Shown: positions 1-7,732 of the stretch, piece after piece
How positions within the stretch are numbered: the stretch's first letter is position 1
Layout of the letters: every line of letters starts with the position of its first letter
Origin: PWPR01 sp964497955
GTDB taxonomy: Bacteria > Bacillota > UBA994 > PWPR01
Assembly (NCBI GenBank): GCA_964497955.1
Contig: CAZCFQ010000021.1
Coordinates: 1-23,498, forward strand
DNA: 23,498 nucleotides
Direction: 5' to 3'
Program-made: the position numbers and the translations under genes
Notes under the pieces: generated by a model
Databases searched by the model: none
What the model saw: only the letters and a program-made list of their open reading frames with translations
Told to the model about the DNA's origin: nothing

Positions 1-794
1 TATTATTTATAATTCTTACATTAAAAATTATTCTAAACTTTGAGCAAATAAGAAATGGATTTGATAAACCTATTATTGCGGGAGTAATGGCTACATATCC
101 TATGACTATGATGATATTATCTACATATATAATAAGATTCAATAGTATTTTGTCTAAAGGATTGTTTTCATTAGGTGTTTTGATACATATTTTCATAATC
201 TTGATTTTTATTAAAAAATATTTATTGAAGTTTGATATAAATAATTTTTTACCTACTAACTTTATTGTTTTCACAGGTATTACTTGTGCAAGTGTTGCTT
301 CAAAAGCATTATCTATGGAAACTATAGGTAAAGTGTTCTTTTGGGTTGGGTTAGCAGGATTAATAGTAATGTATCCATTGGTAACTAAAAGAATGATTAA
401 TAATAGATTGAAAGGCAAAATAATACCTATTTTTGCAATTTATACAGCTCCAACAAGTTTGTGTTTAGCAGGTTACTTAAGTACTTACAGTAAATCAGAT
501 GCGATGTTTTACTTTTTAATAGCTTTTGCAACTCTTAATTTAATAATTGTTTTGTCACAAATTCCAAAAATATTAAGAACTGAGTTTAATCCAACATATT
601 CTGCTCTTACTTTTCCATTTGTCATAACCGCTATAGCAATAAAAATGAGTAATATTTCAACAATATATACTAATATAACAACACTAATAAGTATAGGATT
701 TGTAATGTATGTGTTTAGCATGTATAGTAGAATGCTAATTAGCCAATTAAGTGAAAATGAAATAGGTTCCAAAGGTAGAGAAATACTGACATAA
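1..794 (+). CDS. TDT family (TehA-like) transporter, 5' truncated by window
   Basis: The reading frame is open from the left edge (first full codon at position 3), so this is the C-terminal part of a larger membrane protein; the ATG at 87 is internal. The visible ~263 residues are almost continuous hydrophobic helices with short polar loops, and carry the late block FNPTYSALTFPFVITAIA, which resembles the conserved late helix of the tellurite-resistance/dicarboxylate transporter family (TehA, SLAC1, Mae1 relatives). Family members move small anions or organic acids across the cytoplasmic membrane; the substrate cannot be read from sequence. The stop codon lies inside the terminator hairpin that follows. 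The family call rests on the helix pattern and this motif, so it is moderate. Confidence 0.62.
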   Translation, partial: LFIILTLKIILNFEQIRNGFDKPIIAGVMATYPMTMMILSTYIIRFNSILSKGLFSLGVLIHIFIILIFIKKYLLKFDINNFLPTNFIVFTGITCASVASKALSMETIGKVFFWVGLAGLIVMYPLVTKRMINNRLKGKIIPIFAIYTAPTSLCLAGYLSTYSKSDAMFYFLIAFATLNLIIVLSQIPKILRTEFNPTYSALTFPFVITAIAIKMSNISTIYTNITTLISIGFVMYVFSMYSRMLISQLSENEIGSKGREILT

Positions 795-815
795 ATAGTT
801 AGTATTTCTTTTTTT
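780..815 (+). terminator. Intrinsic terminator of the TDT transporter gene
   Basis: An 11-bp stem (780-790 with 798-808, one G-U pair) closes a 7-nt loop and is followed by a run of seven T. It overlaps the stop codon of the upstream gene. Confidence 0.8.
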
Positions 816-863
816 GATTATATTTATTCAAAAAGATATTCTTTTAATAGCAATAAATACATT

Positions 864-892
864 TTGGTCTAAATCAAATCAGATTTGCTTTA
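864..892. promoter_or_regulatory. FNR-like half-palindrome overlapping a larger inverted repeat
   Basis: TTGGT-CTAA-ATCAA at 864-877 matches the FNR consensus TTGAT-N4-ATCAA at 9 of 10 defined positions. It overlaps an imperfect 23-bp palindrome centred on base 881 (arms 870-880 and 882-892, one mismatch per arm). Both lie about 85-110 bp upstream of the immunity-like gene start. An FNR-type regulator is encoded at 22213-22920, so a link is possible, but AT-rich DNA produces such matches by chance. Confidence 0.3.
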
Positions 893-976
893 CTAAATTA
901 CTTACTTCTAGTAGAGTATATATACAACTAAAATTGAAAGATAAATAAAAGATTGACTCTGTATAGGAGGCTTATT

Positions 977-1441
977 GTGAAATTTAAAGATGTAGAGAAA
1001 ATAAATGAAATACAAGAATTAACTCATCAGTGTAATCAACATTTGCTAGCACTTTGGGCAGCAGAGTGTGTTGAGCATGTTATCAAGTACTACAAGATAT
1101 ATTATCCAACTGATTATAGAGTTTTTGATGCTATTAATGTCGCAAAAGGTTATGCAACTGGACAAGTATCTGTTATCGAAGCAAGAAGAGTAGCTTCTGA
1201 TGCAAGTAAAGCTGCAAAAGAAGCAGAGGTGGATAATAACTTAGTTGCAAGTTCAGTAGCTAGAGCTGCTTGCCAAGCAGCTTCAACTGCACATGTAAGA
1301 ACAAATGCTTTAAGTGCTTCAACATCATCTGTAAAAGCAAAAGCTTATTCTAAGGGTGGAGATATTACAGTTGTCCAAAAAGAAAGAGAGTGGCAATATA
1401 ATCGACTTGTAGCTCTAAGAAAGGCGTCAAATCAGAATTAA
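977..1441 (+). CDS. Imm-5-like putative immunity protein
   Basis: A 154-residue soluble helical protein. The GTG at 977 is chosen because AGGAGG (965-970) lies 6 nt upstream; an upstream in-frame TTG at 953 has no comparable site. After a short start comes CNQHLLALWAAECVEHV (about residues 19-35), then DYRVFDAINVAKGYATG and a long Ala/Ser-rich helical stretch. This is the pattern of the small family annotated as 'putative immunity protein' (Imm-5-like). The name comes from toxin-immunity gene surveys; these proteins are often found without a toxin, and no toxin is visible here. The next gene starts one base after the stop, so the two are co-transcribed. Function is unproven; family assignment is fairly good. 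Confidence 0.6.
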   Translation: MKFKDVEKINEIQELTHQCNQHLLALWAAECVEHVIKYYKIYYPTDYRVFDAINVAKGYATGQVSVIEARRVASDASKAAKEAEVDNNLVASSVARAACQAASTAHVRTNALSASTSSVKAKAYSKGGDITVVQKEREWQYNRLVALRKASNQN

Positions 1442-1442
1442 A

Positions 1443-2540
1443 ATGGATAAAAATTTAAAAAGATTAACTATCTTAGCTCTAATTATTCAAAGCATTTATT
1501 TAATAAGAGAGTTAAGCACTAAAACTGTAGAAATCGGTTTTTTTAAGGCTTTATCTCTACCAGAATACATTATCTTTTTACTTGCTTCAGCAATATTAAT
1601 TGTAACTATTATTTTACTTATTGGTAATAGGAGATTGTGGTGGGTAGGTGGTTTATTTAGTGTTATAACATATCAAATAATTTTAATCAGATATGTTTCT
1701 TCAATTACTTTGTTAGCTTTTAATATCACACTTTTTATACTAGTATTAATAGGATTTTTTTTCTGGCAGTTTCATTATCAATACAAAAAACTAGTCCAGA
1801 GCATTTTGGATTATGAAATAGATGATAAAAAAGTGGTAATTAGAGATGATCTATTAAGCTTACCTAAACCAGTAAGGAAATGGCTCGAAAAATCAAACGT
1901 AGTAGGTAGTGAGTTTATTCAAAAAGCCTATCTAGAACAAGATGGACAATTACGTTTACAGCCTGATCAAAAGTGGTTAGATTCAAGTGCTAAACAGTTT
2001 TTTAATGCAATAGAACCAAGCTTTATATGGGTTGTTGAAACTAAGATGAATAATATTCCAATTTTAGGTAGAGACCTTTTTTTCAAAGGAAAAGGTAGTA
2101 TGCTAATAAAAATTGCTTCTTTATTTGCTGTTGTAAATGAAAAATCTTCTAAGAAACTCAATGAAGCTACCATGCAGAGGTTTTTAGGTGAAATTGTTTG
2201 GTTCCCAACTGCTGCTTTATCAAAATATATTAAATGGAAAGAAATCGACGATTTTTCAGCTAAAGCTATTATGAGTTATAAAAATGTAGAAGGTGAAGCA
2301 ACTTTTTTCTTTGATAAAAATTATAATCTAGATAAATTTTTAGCATATAGATTTAGAGATGTCAAAGATGACAAGAGAACTTTGTGGGAAGCTAAAGTTA
2401 TTAAAACAAAAAAAATTAACGGAATTTTAATACCAGTAGAACTTGAAGCTTCATGGATTCCTGAAAAGGATGATAAATTCACATGGTACAAGTTTAAGAT
2501 AAAAAATGTAAAATATAACGAAAAAGTGCCTACTATTTAA
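1443..2540 (+). CDS. DUF6544 family membrane protein
   Basis: A 365-residue protein with about four predicted membrane helices in the first ~115 residues (roughly 5-22, 38-60, 64-84, 88-110) and a soluble C-terminal domain. The soluble part has LPKPVRKWLEKS, a Trp-rich segment (FIWVVETKM), LGRDLFFKGKGSMLIK, EIVWFPTAALSKYIKW and AKAIMSYK, the signature blocks of DUF6544. The domain has no established function. It directly follows the immunity-like gene with a one-base gap and probably shares its transcript. A terminator overlapping its 3' end separates it from the convergent gene. The family call is confident, the role unknown. Confidence 0.72.
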   Translation: MDKNLKRLTILALIIQSIYLIRELSTKTVEIGFFKALSLPEYIIFLLASAILIVTIILLIGNRRLWWVGGLFSVITYQIILIRYVSSITLLAFNITLFILVLIGFFFWQFHYQYKKLVQSILDYEIDDKKVVIRDDLLSLPKPVRKWLEKSNVVGSEFIQKAYLEQDGQLRLQPDQKWLDSSAKQFFNAIEPSFIWVVETKMNNIPILGRDLFFKGKGSMLIKIASLFAVVNEKSSKKLNEATMQRFLGEIVWFPTAALSKYIKWKEIDDFSAKAIMSYKNVEGEATFFFDKNYNLDKFLAYRFRDVKDDKRTLWEAKVIKTKKINGILIPVELEASWIPEKDDKFTWYKFKIKNVKYNEKVPTI

Positions 2541-2560
2541 GTAAGGCACTTTTATTTTGC
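2520..2560. terminator. Bidirectional terminator between convergent genes
   Basis: A perfect 10-bp stem (2522-2531 with 2544-2553) surrounds the stop codon of the DUF6544 gene. It has a T-rich tail on the plus strand and an A run (2520-2525) that gives U on the minus-strand transcript, so it can end both convergent genes. Confidence 0.85.
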
Positions 2561-3118
2561 TCTTGATAGATATCTATAGTAAAGTCTACGATTAGGTCTT
2601 TTTAAGTTGCCCTCATAAACAATATTATTTTTTAAACATGATCGAAAAGTCTCTGGTCTTACTAAATTTCTTGACATGTTAATATCAAAAATACCACTTT
2701 CTTTTAATATATGATAAACAAACTCTGAACAGATGAACCTGTTATCAATATTAGCTTCCTTTTGTAGTAAGTTATAAACTAGTCCTAGATAATGGTATTT
2801 ATATATACTACTATTATTAATAAAATTATCTAATAAAGATTTGGCTCTAAAATATTGATCTTGTGTTACTTTGACTTCAATAACAAGGCCAGGTAAATCT
2901 TTAATAGTGCTATATACGCCTTCATTAAAATTTTCTTTTTTAAAACGACCAATAAAAGGAATATATGTGTATTTGCGTCCAAAGCTATACATTTCACTTA
3001 AATCTGGATCAAATGAAATTGCAGCATGAGTATATTCATCTTGTAAAACTGCGTGAATAAACTTTGAGACAATTGTCCTTGGCCTAGTTAAAACTACAAA
3101 TATCGAGTGGTTGTCCAT
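2552..3118 (-). CDS. Permuted NlpC/P60-like (YiiX/YebB-type) hydrolase-fold protein
   Basis: A 188-residue protein without a signal peptide. Start ATG 3118 is preferred to ATG 3127, because GGGAG (3128-3134) directly abuts the latter but lies 9 nt from the former. EYTHAAISFD near the N-terminus (His31) and RFICSEFVYHIL (Cys130, Glu132) place a His before a Cys, the circularly permuted order of the papain-like YiiX/YebB group of the NlpC/P60 superfamily. Members act on peptide, amide or lipid ester bonds; no substrate can be assigned. It stands alone, converging on the DUF6544 gene and divergent from the mrp locus. The catalytic residues look intact. Confidence 0.65.
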   Translation of the reverse strand: MDNHSIFVVLTRPRTIVSKFIHAVLQDEYTHAAISFDPDLSEMYSFGRKYTYIPFIGRFKKENFNEGVYSTIKDLPGLVIEVKVTQDQYFRAKSLLDNFINNSSIYKYHYLGLVYNLLQKEANIDNRFICSEFVYHILKESGIFDINMSRNLVRPETFRSCLKNNIVYEGNLKRPNRRLYYRYLSRAK

Positions 3119-3177
3119 AATAAACATCTCCCTTGGAACGTGGTACTTTAATTATGAGTCATAAATATTAAAACGAG

Positions 3178-3200
3178 GTTAAGACTAAGTTAATCTTAAC
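3178..3200. repeat. Inverted repeat in the divergent intergenic region
   Basis: GTTAAGA (3178-3184) and TCTTAAC (3194-3200) form 7-bp arms around a 9-bp spacer, about 60-80 bp upstream of the NlpC/P60-like gene. This could be a repressor operator; there is no U tract to suggest a terminator. The rest of 3119-3400 is AT-rich DNA in which I see no gene and no convincing -35/-10 pair. Confidence 0.35.
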
Positions 3201-3409
3201 TAAGTATACATTATGATTTTATTACAAATAATATATCTATATAATCATAACACTTTATAAAACATTTTCCTATAGTTTTGTTTCGTAAATTTAGATTTTT
3301 TAAAAATACGATTACCTGTAATTTATATATTACATTAAAATACTATAAAATAAACTCATAATATAGAAATATTCAAATAAAATTAAAAAAGTAAATAATA
3401 ATCTTGTTA

Positions 3410-3489
3410 TGGTTAGTTTTAGATGCTAAAATGCAGGTGATACATTAACCAGCTTAAAACTCTTAACGGATAAAAGTTGGTATTTTTTT
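3410..3489 (+). promoter_or_regulatory. Structured leader with terminator, candidate cation riboswitch
   Basis: The leader of the first Mrp-type gene can form P1 (3410-3415 with 3446-3451, 6 bp), enclosing a small hairpin P2 (3417-3422 with 3426-3431, 3-nt loop) and an unpaired stretch at 3433-3445. A terminator-like hairpin follows (3448-3455 with 3474-3481, 8 bp with one G-U) with seven T at 3483-3489. The 3' strand of P1 overlaps the 5' strand of the terminator, so they exclude each other: stabilising P1 would let transcription continue. Another competing pairing is 3415-3421 with 3455-3461. The geometry is seen directly. A Na+ or Li+ ligand is inferred from the antiporter-type gene downstream. 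Confidence 0.5.
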
Positions 3490-3525
3490 GTGATATAAAA
3501 GAAAATGTTATTAAAAGGTGAAGAA

Positions 3526-5562
3526 ATGGTTAAGTTTATAAATTATTTAAGAGAAAAATTAAATTTAGGAAGATTGTTTCCAGATGTATTTTGTGTAAAT
3601 TGTGTAATTGTTTTTATTATGTATTTAATCATGTTTGCAATAGTTGTAATTGCTTCAAGCATTGGTTTTGGATCAACACTTGCTGGTGATAATAAAGGCA
3701 TTTTTACTACTTTTGCTCACTGGATAACCTCTTTTAAAGCCATACCATTAGTAGTAATAATTCTACCACTTTTGGGTGGTCCACTTGAGGCTATATTAGG
3801 CAAAAAAAATGAAATGATTAGAGACACATTTGTGGTTAATTCAACTTTTGTTACATTTATATTAGTAATTTTAATGTACCCTCAAGTAATGCAAGGTGAT
3901 TTAAATTTCTCAATTCCTGGTGTTTTAGGATTTGGTTTAAATTTTAGAGTTGACATTTTAAGTTATATTATGGCAGTTACAGCAGGAGTGTTGTGGCTAT
4001 TTGTAACCATTTATGCACATGATTATATGAATATGGAACATCACAGAGATAGATTCTATCTATGGATGTCAATAACTTTTAGTGGAATATTAGGTACAGT
4101 TATGGCTGCTGATTTATTCACAATGTTTTTATTTTTTGAGTTAATGACATTTAGCTCGTATGTTTTAGTAGCTCATAATGAGTCTACTGAATCAATTCTT
4201 GCTGGTAATAGCTATATCTTTATAGGTGTTGTTGGTGGATTAAGTTTATTACTTGGAATGATTATATTATATAGTCAAACAGGAACGTTTGCTTTTACAC
4301 CACTTGCAAGCCAAATTGCACAAATGGGAAACATTAAATATGTAATGTCATTTTTATTTATTGTAGGCTTTGGCATAAAAGCGGGTATGTTACCTCTTCA
4401 TATATGGTTACCAAAAGCACATCCAGTAGCACCAACACCTGCTAGCGCACTACTTTCTGGAATACTTATTAAGGTTGGAGCTTACGGAATATTAAGATTA
4501 ACTACAAGCATATTTATGCCAGCTATGAGCGAAATAGCTGGGTATGCAGATCCTTTATGGAATATGTCTAAAAATATAGGTTTTATAGTAACTTGGATGG
4601 GTATAATAACCATGACTGCAGGAGTATATTTAGCTTTGCAACAAACTAACATGAAGAAGATGCTAGCTTATCATAGCATAAGCCAGATGGGTTATATAAT
4701 TATGGGTATTGGTGTAGAAGCTTACTTAGGTTATAAAGGTGGTATGGGATTTGCTGGTGCTATTTATCATATAGTTAATCATGCACTTTTTAAATCTCTT
4801 TTATTTATGGTAGTAGGTGTAGTATATCTAAGAACTAAAGAACTCAATATGTATAAGCTGGGAGGTTTGTGGAAAAAGTTACCCTTTACAGCACTTGTAG
4901 CACTTATAGCAAGTTTAGGAATAGCGGGAGTACCACTGTTCAATGGCTTTGCAAGTAAATCATTATTACATCATGCTATCATAGAAGCTTATCATTATGG
5001 ACATGCATCGTTTAGATATGCTGAGTGGATATTTATTGCAGTAAGTGCAGGAACAGTTTGTTCATTTATTAAGCTATTTAAACTCACGTTTTTAGGAAAA
5101 CTACCAAAAAAATATGAGAATATGCAAGGTGAAAAGGGAATGATGGATTTAGCAATGGGTGGTCTTGCTATTTTAATCATTGCAATAGGACATTTCCCAG
5201 GATTTATTATGAATAGATTCATTATACCAGCAACAAGAAGATTAACATTTGATGTACATTTTATTGATCACTATTTAGTAGATATTAACTTCTTTAATTT
5301 TACTGATCTATCAGGGATGTTTTGGATTATAGTTTACGGGTTTGCAATATACTTTATTGGTATGAAGTTTGGACTTTTCCACTTGCATTTCCATGAAAAA
5401 TTCAATATAGATAAGAATTTGTATAAACCTATCTATAATGCTGTTGTTACTACATCAAATACTATAACAGCTAAGTTTGAGAATAAATTTATAAATAATG
5501 ATGTTGGCATTTACTCATTTATGTTGTTAACAATTTTATTTGCTTTAATAGCTTCACGTTAG
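3526..5562 (+). CDS. Large NuoL/MrpA-type proton-translocating antiporter subunit (paralogue 1)
   Basis: A 678-residue polytopic membrane protein of the Proton_antipo_M superfamily (MrpA/MrpD, NuoL/M/N). ATG 3526 is chosen because AAAAGGTGA lies 4-5 nt upstream; ATG 3505 lacks a site. Channel residues are visible: Glu205 in FLFFELMTF, Lys285 in GFGIKAGMLPLHIWLPKAH, and Lys316 in GILIKVGAYG. The N-terminus carries FCVNC, a Cys-x2-Cys (residues 23 and 26) just before the first helix. The paralogue at 9606-11654 shares long identical blocks with it. It lacks the MbhD/MbhE-like C-terminal domains of canonical MrpA, which are separate genes downstream. A terminator at 5588-5618 and its own leader suggest it is transcribed alone. 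Confidence 0.82.
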   Translation: MVKFINYLREKLNLGRLFPDVFCVNCVIVFIMYLIMFAIVVIASSIGFGSTLAGDNKGIFTTFAHWITSFKAIPLVVIILPLLGGPLEAILGKKNEMIRDTFVVNSTFVTFILVILMYPQVMQGDLNFSIPGVLGFGLNFRVDILSYIMAVTAGVLWLFVTIYAHDYMNMEHHRDRFYLWMSITFSGILGTVMAADLFTMFLFFELMTFSSYVLVAHNESTESILAGNSYIFIGVVGGLSLLLGMIILYSQTGTFAFTPLASQIAQMGNIKYVMSFLFIVGFGIKAGMLPLHIWLPKAHPVAPTPASALLSGILIKVGAYGILRLTTSIFMPAMSEIAGYADPLWNMSKNIGFIVTWMGIITMTAGVYLALQQTNMKKMLAYHSISQMGYIIMGIGVEAYLGYKGGMGFAGAIYHIVNHALFKSLLFMVVGVVYLRTKELNMYKLGGLWKKLPFTALVALIASLGIAGVPLFNGFASKSLLHHAIIEAYHYGHASFRYAEWIFIAVSAGTVCSFIKLFKLTFLGKLPKKYENMQGEKGMMDLAMGGLAILIIAIGHFPGFIMNRFIIPATRRLTFDVHFIDHYLVDINFFNFTDLSGMFWIIVYGFAIYFIGMKFGLFHLHFHEKFNIDKNLYKPIYNAVVTTSNTITAKFENKFINNDVGIYSFMLLTILFALIASR

Positions 5563-5587
5563 CAAAGATAAGAATTGAACTTCAAAA

Positions 5588-5618
5588 AGCCTCCTATATC
5601 AATTTTGGAGGCTCTTTT
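5588..5618 (+). terminator. Terminator after the first large antiporter subunit
   Basis: A GC-rich 7-bp stem (5588-5594 with 5607-5613) is followed by CTTTTCTT. It separates the first large subunit from mrpE and implies two transcription units. Confidence 0.82.
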
Positions 5619-5656
5619 CTTGTAATTAAATTGTTTTTTTATTTAACAGTTTAACA

Positions 5657-5665
5657 TGGTACAAT
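5657..5665 (+). promoter_or_regulatory. Extended -10 promoter for the mrpE-to-paralogue-2 operon
   Basis: TGGTACAAT at 5657-5665 is a TGn-extended -10 element 38 bp upstream of mrpE, just after the preceding terminator. No good -35 lies at the right distance, as is usual for extended -10 promoters. Confidence 0.5.
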
Positions 5666-5702
5666 ATAAATAATATAAAGACAAAAAAGTAAGGGGCTTA
5701 TC

Positions 5703-6203
5703 ATGGACAGCAAAATTAAATCTAATCACATTCTCTTTTTTATTCTTTTATTAGCTTTCTGGCTAATACTTTCACCAACTAGAGATATACCAGGATTAAT
5801 AATAGGTACAATTATTTCTATCATAATAGTATATATAAATAGAAACTTTTTAATAACCAAGAGCAATAAATCAATTCCTCTTTTTAGTAATTTAGCTAAT
5901 ATTTTTTCATACACTTTCACCTTAGTTTTAGAAATTATTAAATCTAATATTCAAGTAGCTAAAATTGTTTTAAGCCCTTCATTACCCATTGAGCCACATT
6001 TTGTAAAAGTCCCAGTTAAAATGAAAAGTGATTTACTAAAAGTTCTTTATGGCAATTCTATCACTTTAACTCCAGGGACGTTAACTGTGGATGTGACAAA
6101 AGACTATTACATAGTTCACGCATTGACCAAAGAAGCAGCCAAGGGTTTAGAGGATAGTATAGTAGAGGGTAAAATATTAAAGCTTGAGGAGAAAAAGAGA
6201 TGA
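5703..6203 (+). CDS. mrpE: Na+/H+ antiporter subunit MrpE (MnhE)
   Basis: A 166-residue protein: two or three N-terminal membrane helices (about residues 10-50 and 60-85) followed by a cytoplasmic domain with LYGNSITLTPGTLTVDV, the diagnostic MnhE block. MrpE is one of the small subunits of the hetero-oligomeric Mrp cation/proton antiporter and corresponds to MbhA of archaeal membrane-bound hydrogenases. AAGGGG lies about 7 nt upstream of the ATG. The gene opens the second mrp transcription unit and its stop overlaps the next start (ATGA), indicating translational coupling. Length and motif match the family. Confidence 0.9.
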   Translation: MDSKIKSNHILFFILLLAFWLILSPTRDIPGLIIGTIISIIIVYINRNFLITKSNKSIPLFSNLANIFSYTFTLVLEIIKSNIQVAKIVLSPSLPIEPHFVKVPVKMKSDLLKVLYGNSITLTPGTLTVDVTKDYYIVHALTKEAAKGLEDSIVEGKILKLEEKKR

Positions 6204-6466
6204 TTCTTAATTCATTTACAATATTAGCAATTTACTTATCTATACTTTTCATACTTTGTCTATATAGGGCCTATAAAGGGCCAAGTGCTGCAGATAGAGT
6301 TGTATCTATAAATGTAATATCTACAAAAGTAACTATAGTTATAGCTTTAATAGCAGCGATTACAGGACAGGATTCTTTTATGGATGTAGCAATCATATAT
6401 GCTATGATGGGATTTATCACAACAATAGCAGTATCAAAATATATAGAAAAAAAGAAGTTATTTTAG
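6200..6466 (+). CDS. mrpF: Na+/H+ antiporter subunit MrpF
   Basis: An 88-residue protein with three membrane helices. The block YKGPSAADRVVSIN after the first helix is the hallmark of MrpF/MnhF (MbhB in hydrogenase complexes). Its length is normal for the family. It overlaps the mrpE stop by four bases (ATGA) and is followed by mrpG after a strong AGGAGG site. It belongs to the small-subunit cluster (E, F, G) on one side of the antiporter complex. Confidence 0.93.
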   Translation: MILNSFTILAIYLSILFILCLYRAYKGPSAADRVVSINVISTKVTIVIALIAAITGQDSFMDVAIIYAMMGFITTIAVSKYIEKKKLF

Positions 6467-6478
6467 GAGGTGGATGTG

Positions 6479-6778
6479 ATGTTAAAAGAATATGTTATAT
6501 TTTTCTTACTTATATCTAGTGGTTTTTTCTTTTCAGTGGGGACTGTTGGATTATTAAGAATGCCAGATACTTTTACAAGAATGCATGCCACTACTAAAAG
6601 TGATACTTTAGGTGCTGGATTAGCACTTTTAGCACTTATGATTTATAGAGGATTAGATGTCATCACATTAAAACTGATTTTTATATTAGTATTTGTTTGG
6701 ATAACAACACCAACTGCTGCACATATTATGGCAAAAGCTACTTATAATCAAAATAGAGATGAAGGTGAAACCAAATGA
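6479..6778 (+). CDS. mrpG: Na+/H+ antiporter subunit MrpG
   Basis: A 99-residue protein with three membrane helices. GTVGLLRMPDTFTRMHATTK is the conserved MrpG/MnhG signature (MbhC equivalent). The start is set at ATG 6479 because AGGAGG ends at 6470, 8 nt away; GTG 6476 (5 nt) is also possible, and GTG 6470 overlaps the ribosome site. The stop overlaps the next ATG by four bases. Nothing unusual is visible in the protein. Confidence 0.93.
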   Translation: MLKEYVIFFLLISSGFFFSVGTVGLLRMPDTFTRMHATTKSDTLGAGLALLALMIYRGLDVITLKLIFILVFVWITTPTAAHIMAKATYNQNRDEGETK

Positions 6779-7014
6779 GGTATTTAAATGTAATTTTGAT
6801 TGGTTTTTTAATTATTTGTGCAATAGCAGTAGAGAGAACTAAAGATTTAGTAAGTGCAATAGTAATATTTGGTTCATATAGTTTAGTAATGGCATTACTT
6901 TGGCTTATTTTACGATCTCCTGATGTTGCCATGACAGAGGCTGCTATAGGAGCAGGAGTAACAACTATATTGTTTATTGGTGTTATTAGTAGAACTAGGA
7001 GGATGGAAAAATGA
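6775..7014 (+). CDS. MbhD-like subunit (MrpA C-terminal domain, DUF4040)
   Basis: A 79-residue protein of about three helices with LRSPDVAMTEAAIGAG, the signature of the MbhD/DUF4040 domain. In canonical Mrp antiporters of Bacillus this domain is part of the C-terminus of MrpA; in archaeal Mbh complexes it is the separate subunit MbhD. Here it is a stand-alone gene overlapping both neighbours by ATGA junctions, so MrpA is split. It is expected to sit in the membrane next to the MbhE-like and MrpB subunits. Confidence 0.85.
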   Translation: MRYLNVILIGFLIICAIAVERTKDLVSAIVIFGSYSLVMALLWLILRSPDVAMTEAAIGAGVTTILFIGVISRTRRMEK

Positions 7015-7304
7015 GAAAAAGATTTACTCTTATAGTTCTAACTTTTCTATTCATTATATTAGTAAGCAGTTTAGTTGAAATGCCACCATTGGGAGATGAA
7101 AATAATCCTTCATACAATGAGGTAGCAAAACATTATAATGATAATGCAAGTGAAGAAACAAATGTTTTAAATATTATTTCAGCAATTATTACTGATTACA
7201 GAGCTTTTGATACTCTTGGAGAAACTACAGTGTTGTTTACATCTATAACAGCAGTAGTATCAGTATTAGGTATCGGAGTTATAAAGCATAAGGAGGACTT
7301 ATAA
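7011..7304 (+). CDS. MbhE-like subunit (MrpA C-terminal domain)
   Basis: A 97-residue protein: one N-terminal helix, an acidic Asn-rich extracytoplasmic loop (about residues 25-55), then NVLNIISAIITDYRAFDTLGETTVLF and a last helix. The DxRxFDTLGE block is the signature of the MbhE domain, which in Bacillus-type Mrp is fused in MrpA after the MbhD domain. It is a free-standing gene here, translationally coupled to the MbhD-like gene (ATGA) and followed by mrpB with an AAGGAGG site. Confidence 0.85.
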   Translation: MRKRFTLIVLTFLFIILVSSLVEMPPLGDENNPSYNEVAKHYNDNASEETNVLNIISAIITDYRAFDTLGETTVLFTSITAVVSVLGIGVIKHKEDL

Positions 7305-7306
7305 TT

Positions 7307-7732
7307 ATGGATGATTTAATTGTAAAAACAATTACAATAATTATTACTCCATTTATTCAGCTTTATGGAATTTTTGTTATTCTACATGGCCACTTGTCTC
7401 CAGGTGGAGGTTTTGCAGGTGGTGCTATTATTGGAGCAAGTTTAATACTTTTTACACTAGCTTTTGGACTTAAAGAATCAAATAAGCTTTTACCACATAG
7501 CGTAACTTCAAAGATAGAAAGTGGCGGAATTTTGTGGTTTATTGGATTAGGATTGGTTGGTATGTTGATGAACAGATCTTTTCTAGCCAATAAAGTAGCA
7601 GGATTTCCAATGGGACAAGTTGGTAGTGTCTTAAGTGGGGGACTTATTACTCTTGCAACCATTGGCATTGGATTGAAAGTAGCCAGTACTATGATAACCC
7701 TCTTTCATAGCATTATTGAGGAGAATCACTAA
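7307..7732 (+). CDS. mrpB: Na+/H+ antiporter subunit MrpB (MnhB)
   Basis: A 141-residue protein with about four helices. ITPFIQLYGIFVILHGHLSP followed by GGGFAGGAIIGAS is the conserved MnhB motif (PF04039; MbhF in hydrogenases). The start codon is 2 nt after the preceding stop, with AAGGAGG upstream. The stop TAA shares its last base with the ATG of mrpC (TAATG). It is full length for the family. Confidence 0.92.
   Translation: MDDLIVKTITIIITPFIQLYGIFVILHGHLSPGGGFAGGAIIGASLILFTLAFGLKESNKLLPHSVTSKIESGGILWFIGLGLVGMLMNRSFLANKVAGFPMGQVGSVLSGGLITLATIGIGLKVASTMITLFHSIIEENH

Noticed and set aside
3505..3525. Longer start for the first large antiporter subunit
   Set aside because: The upstream ATG has no ribosome site, whereas AAAAGGTGA is correctly spaced before ATG 3526.
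7363..7668. 101-codon minus-strand frame inside mrpB
   Set aside because: It is antisense to a well-conserved MnhB gene, with a Pro/Ile-rich product typical of shadow frames.
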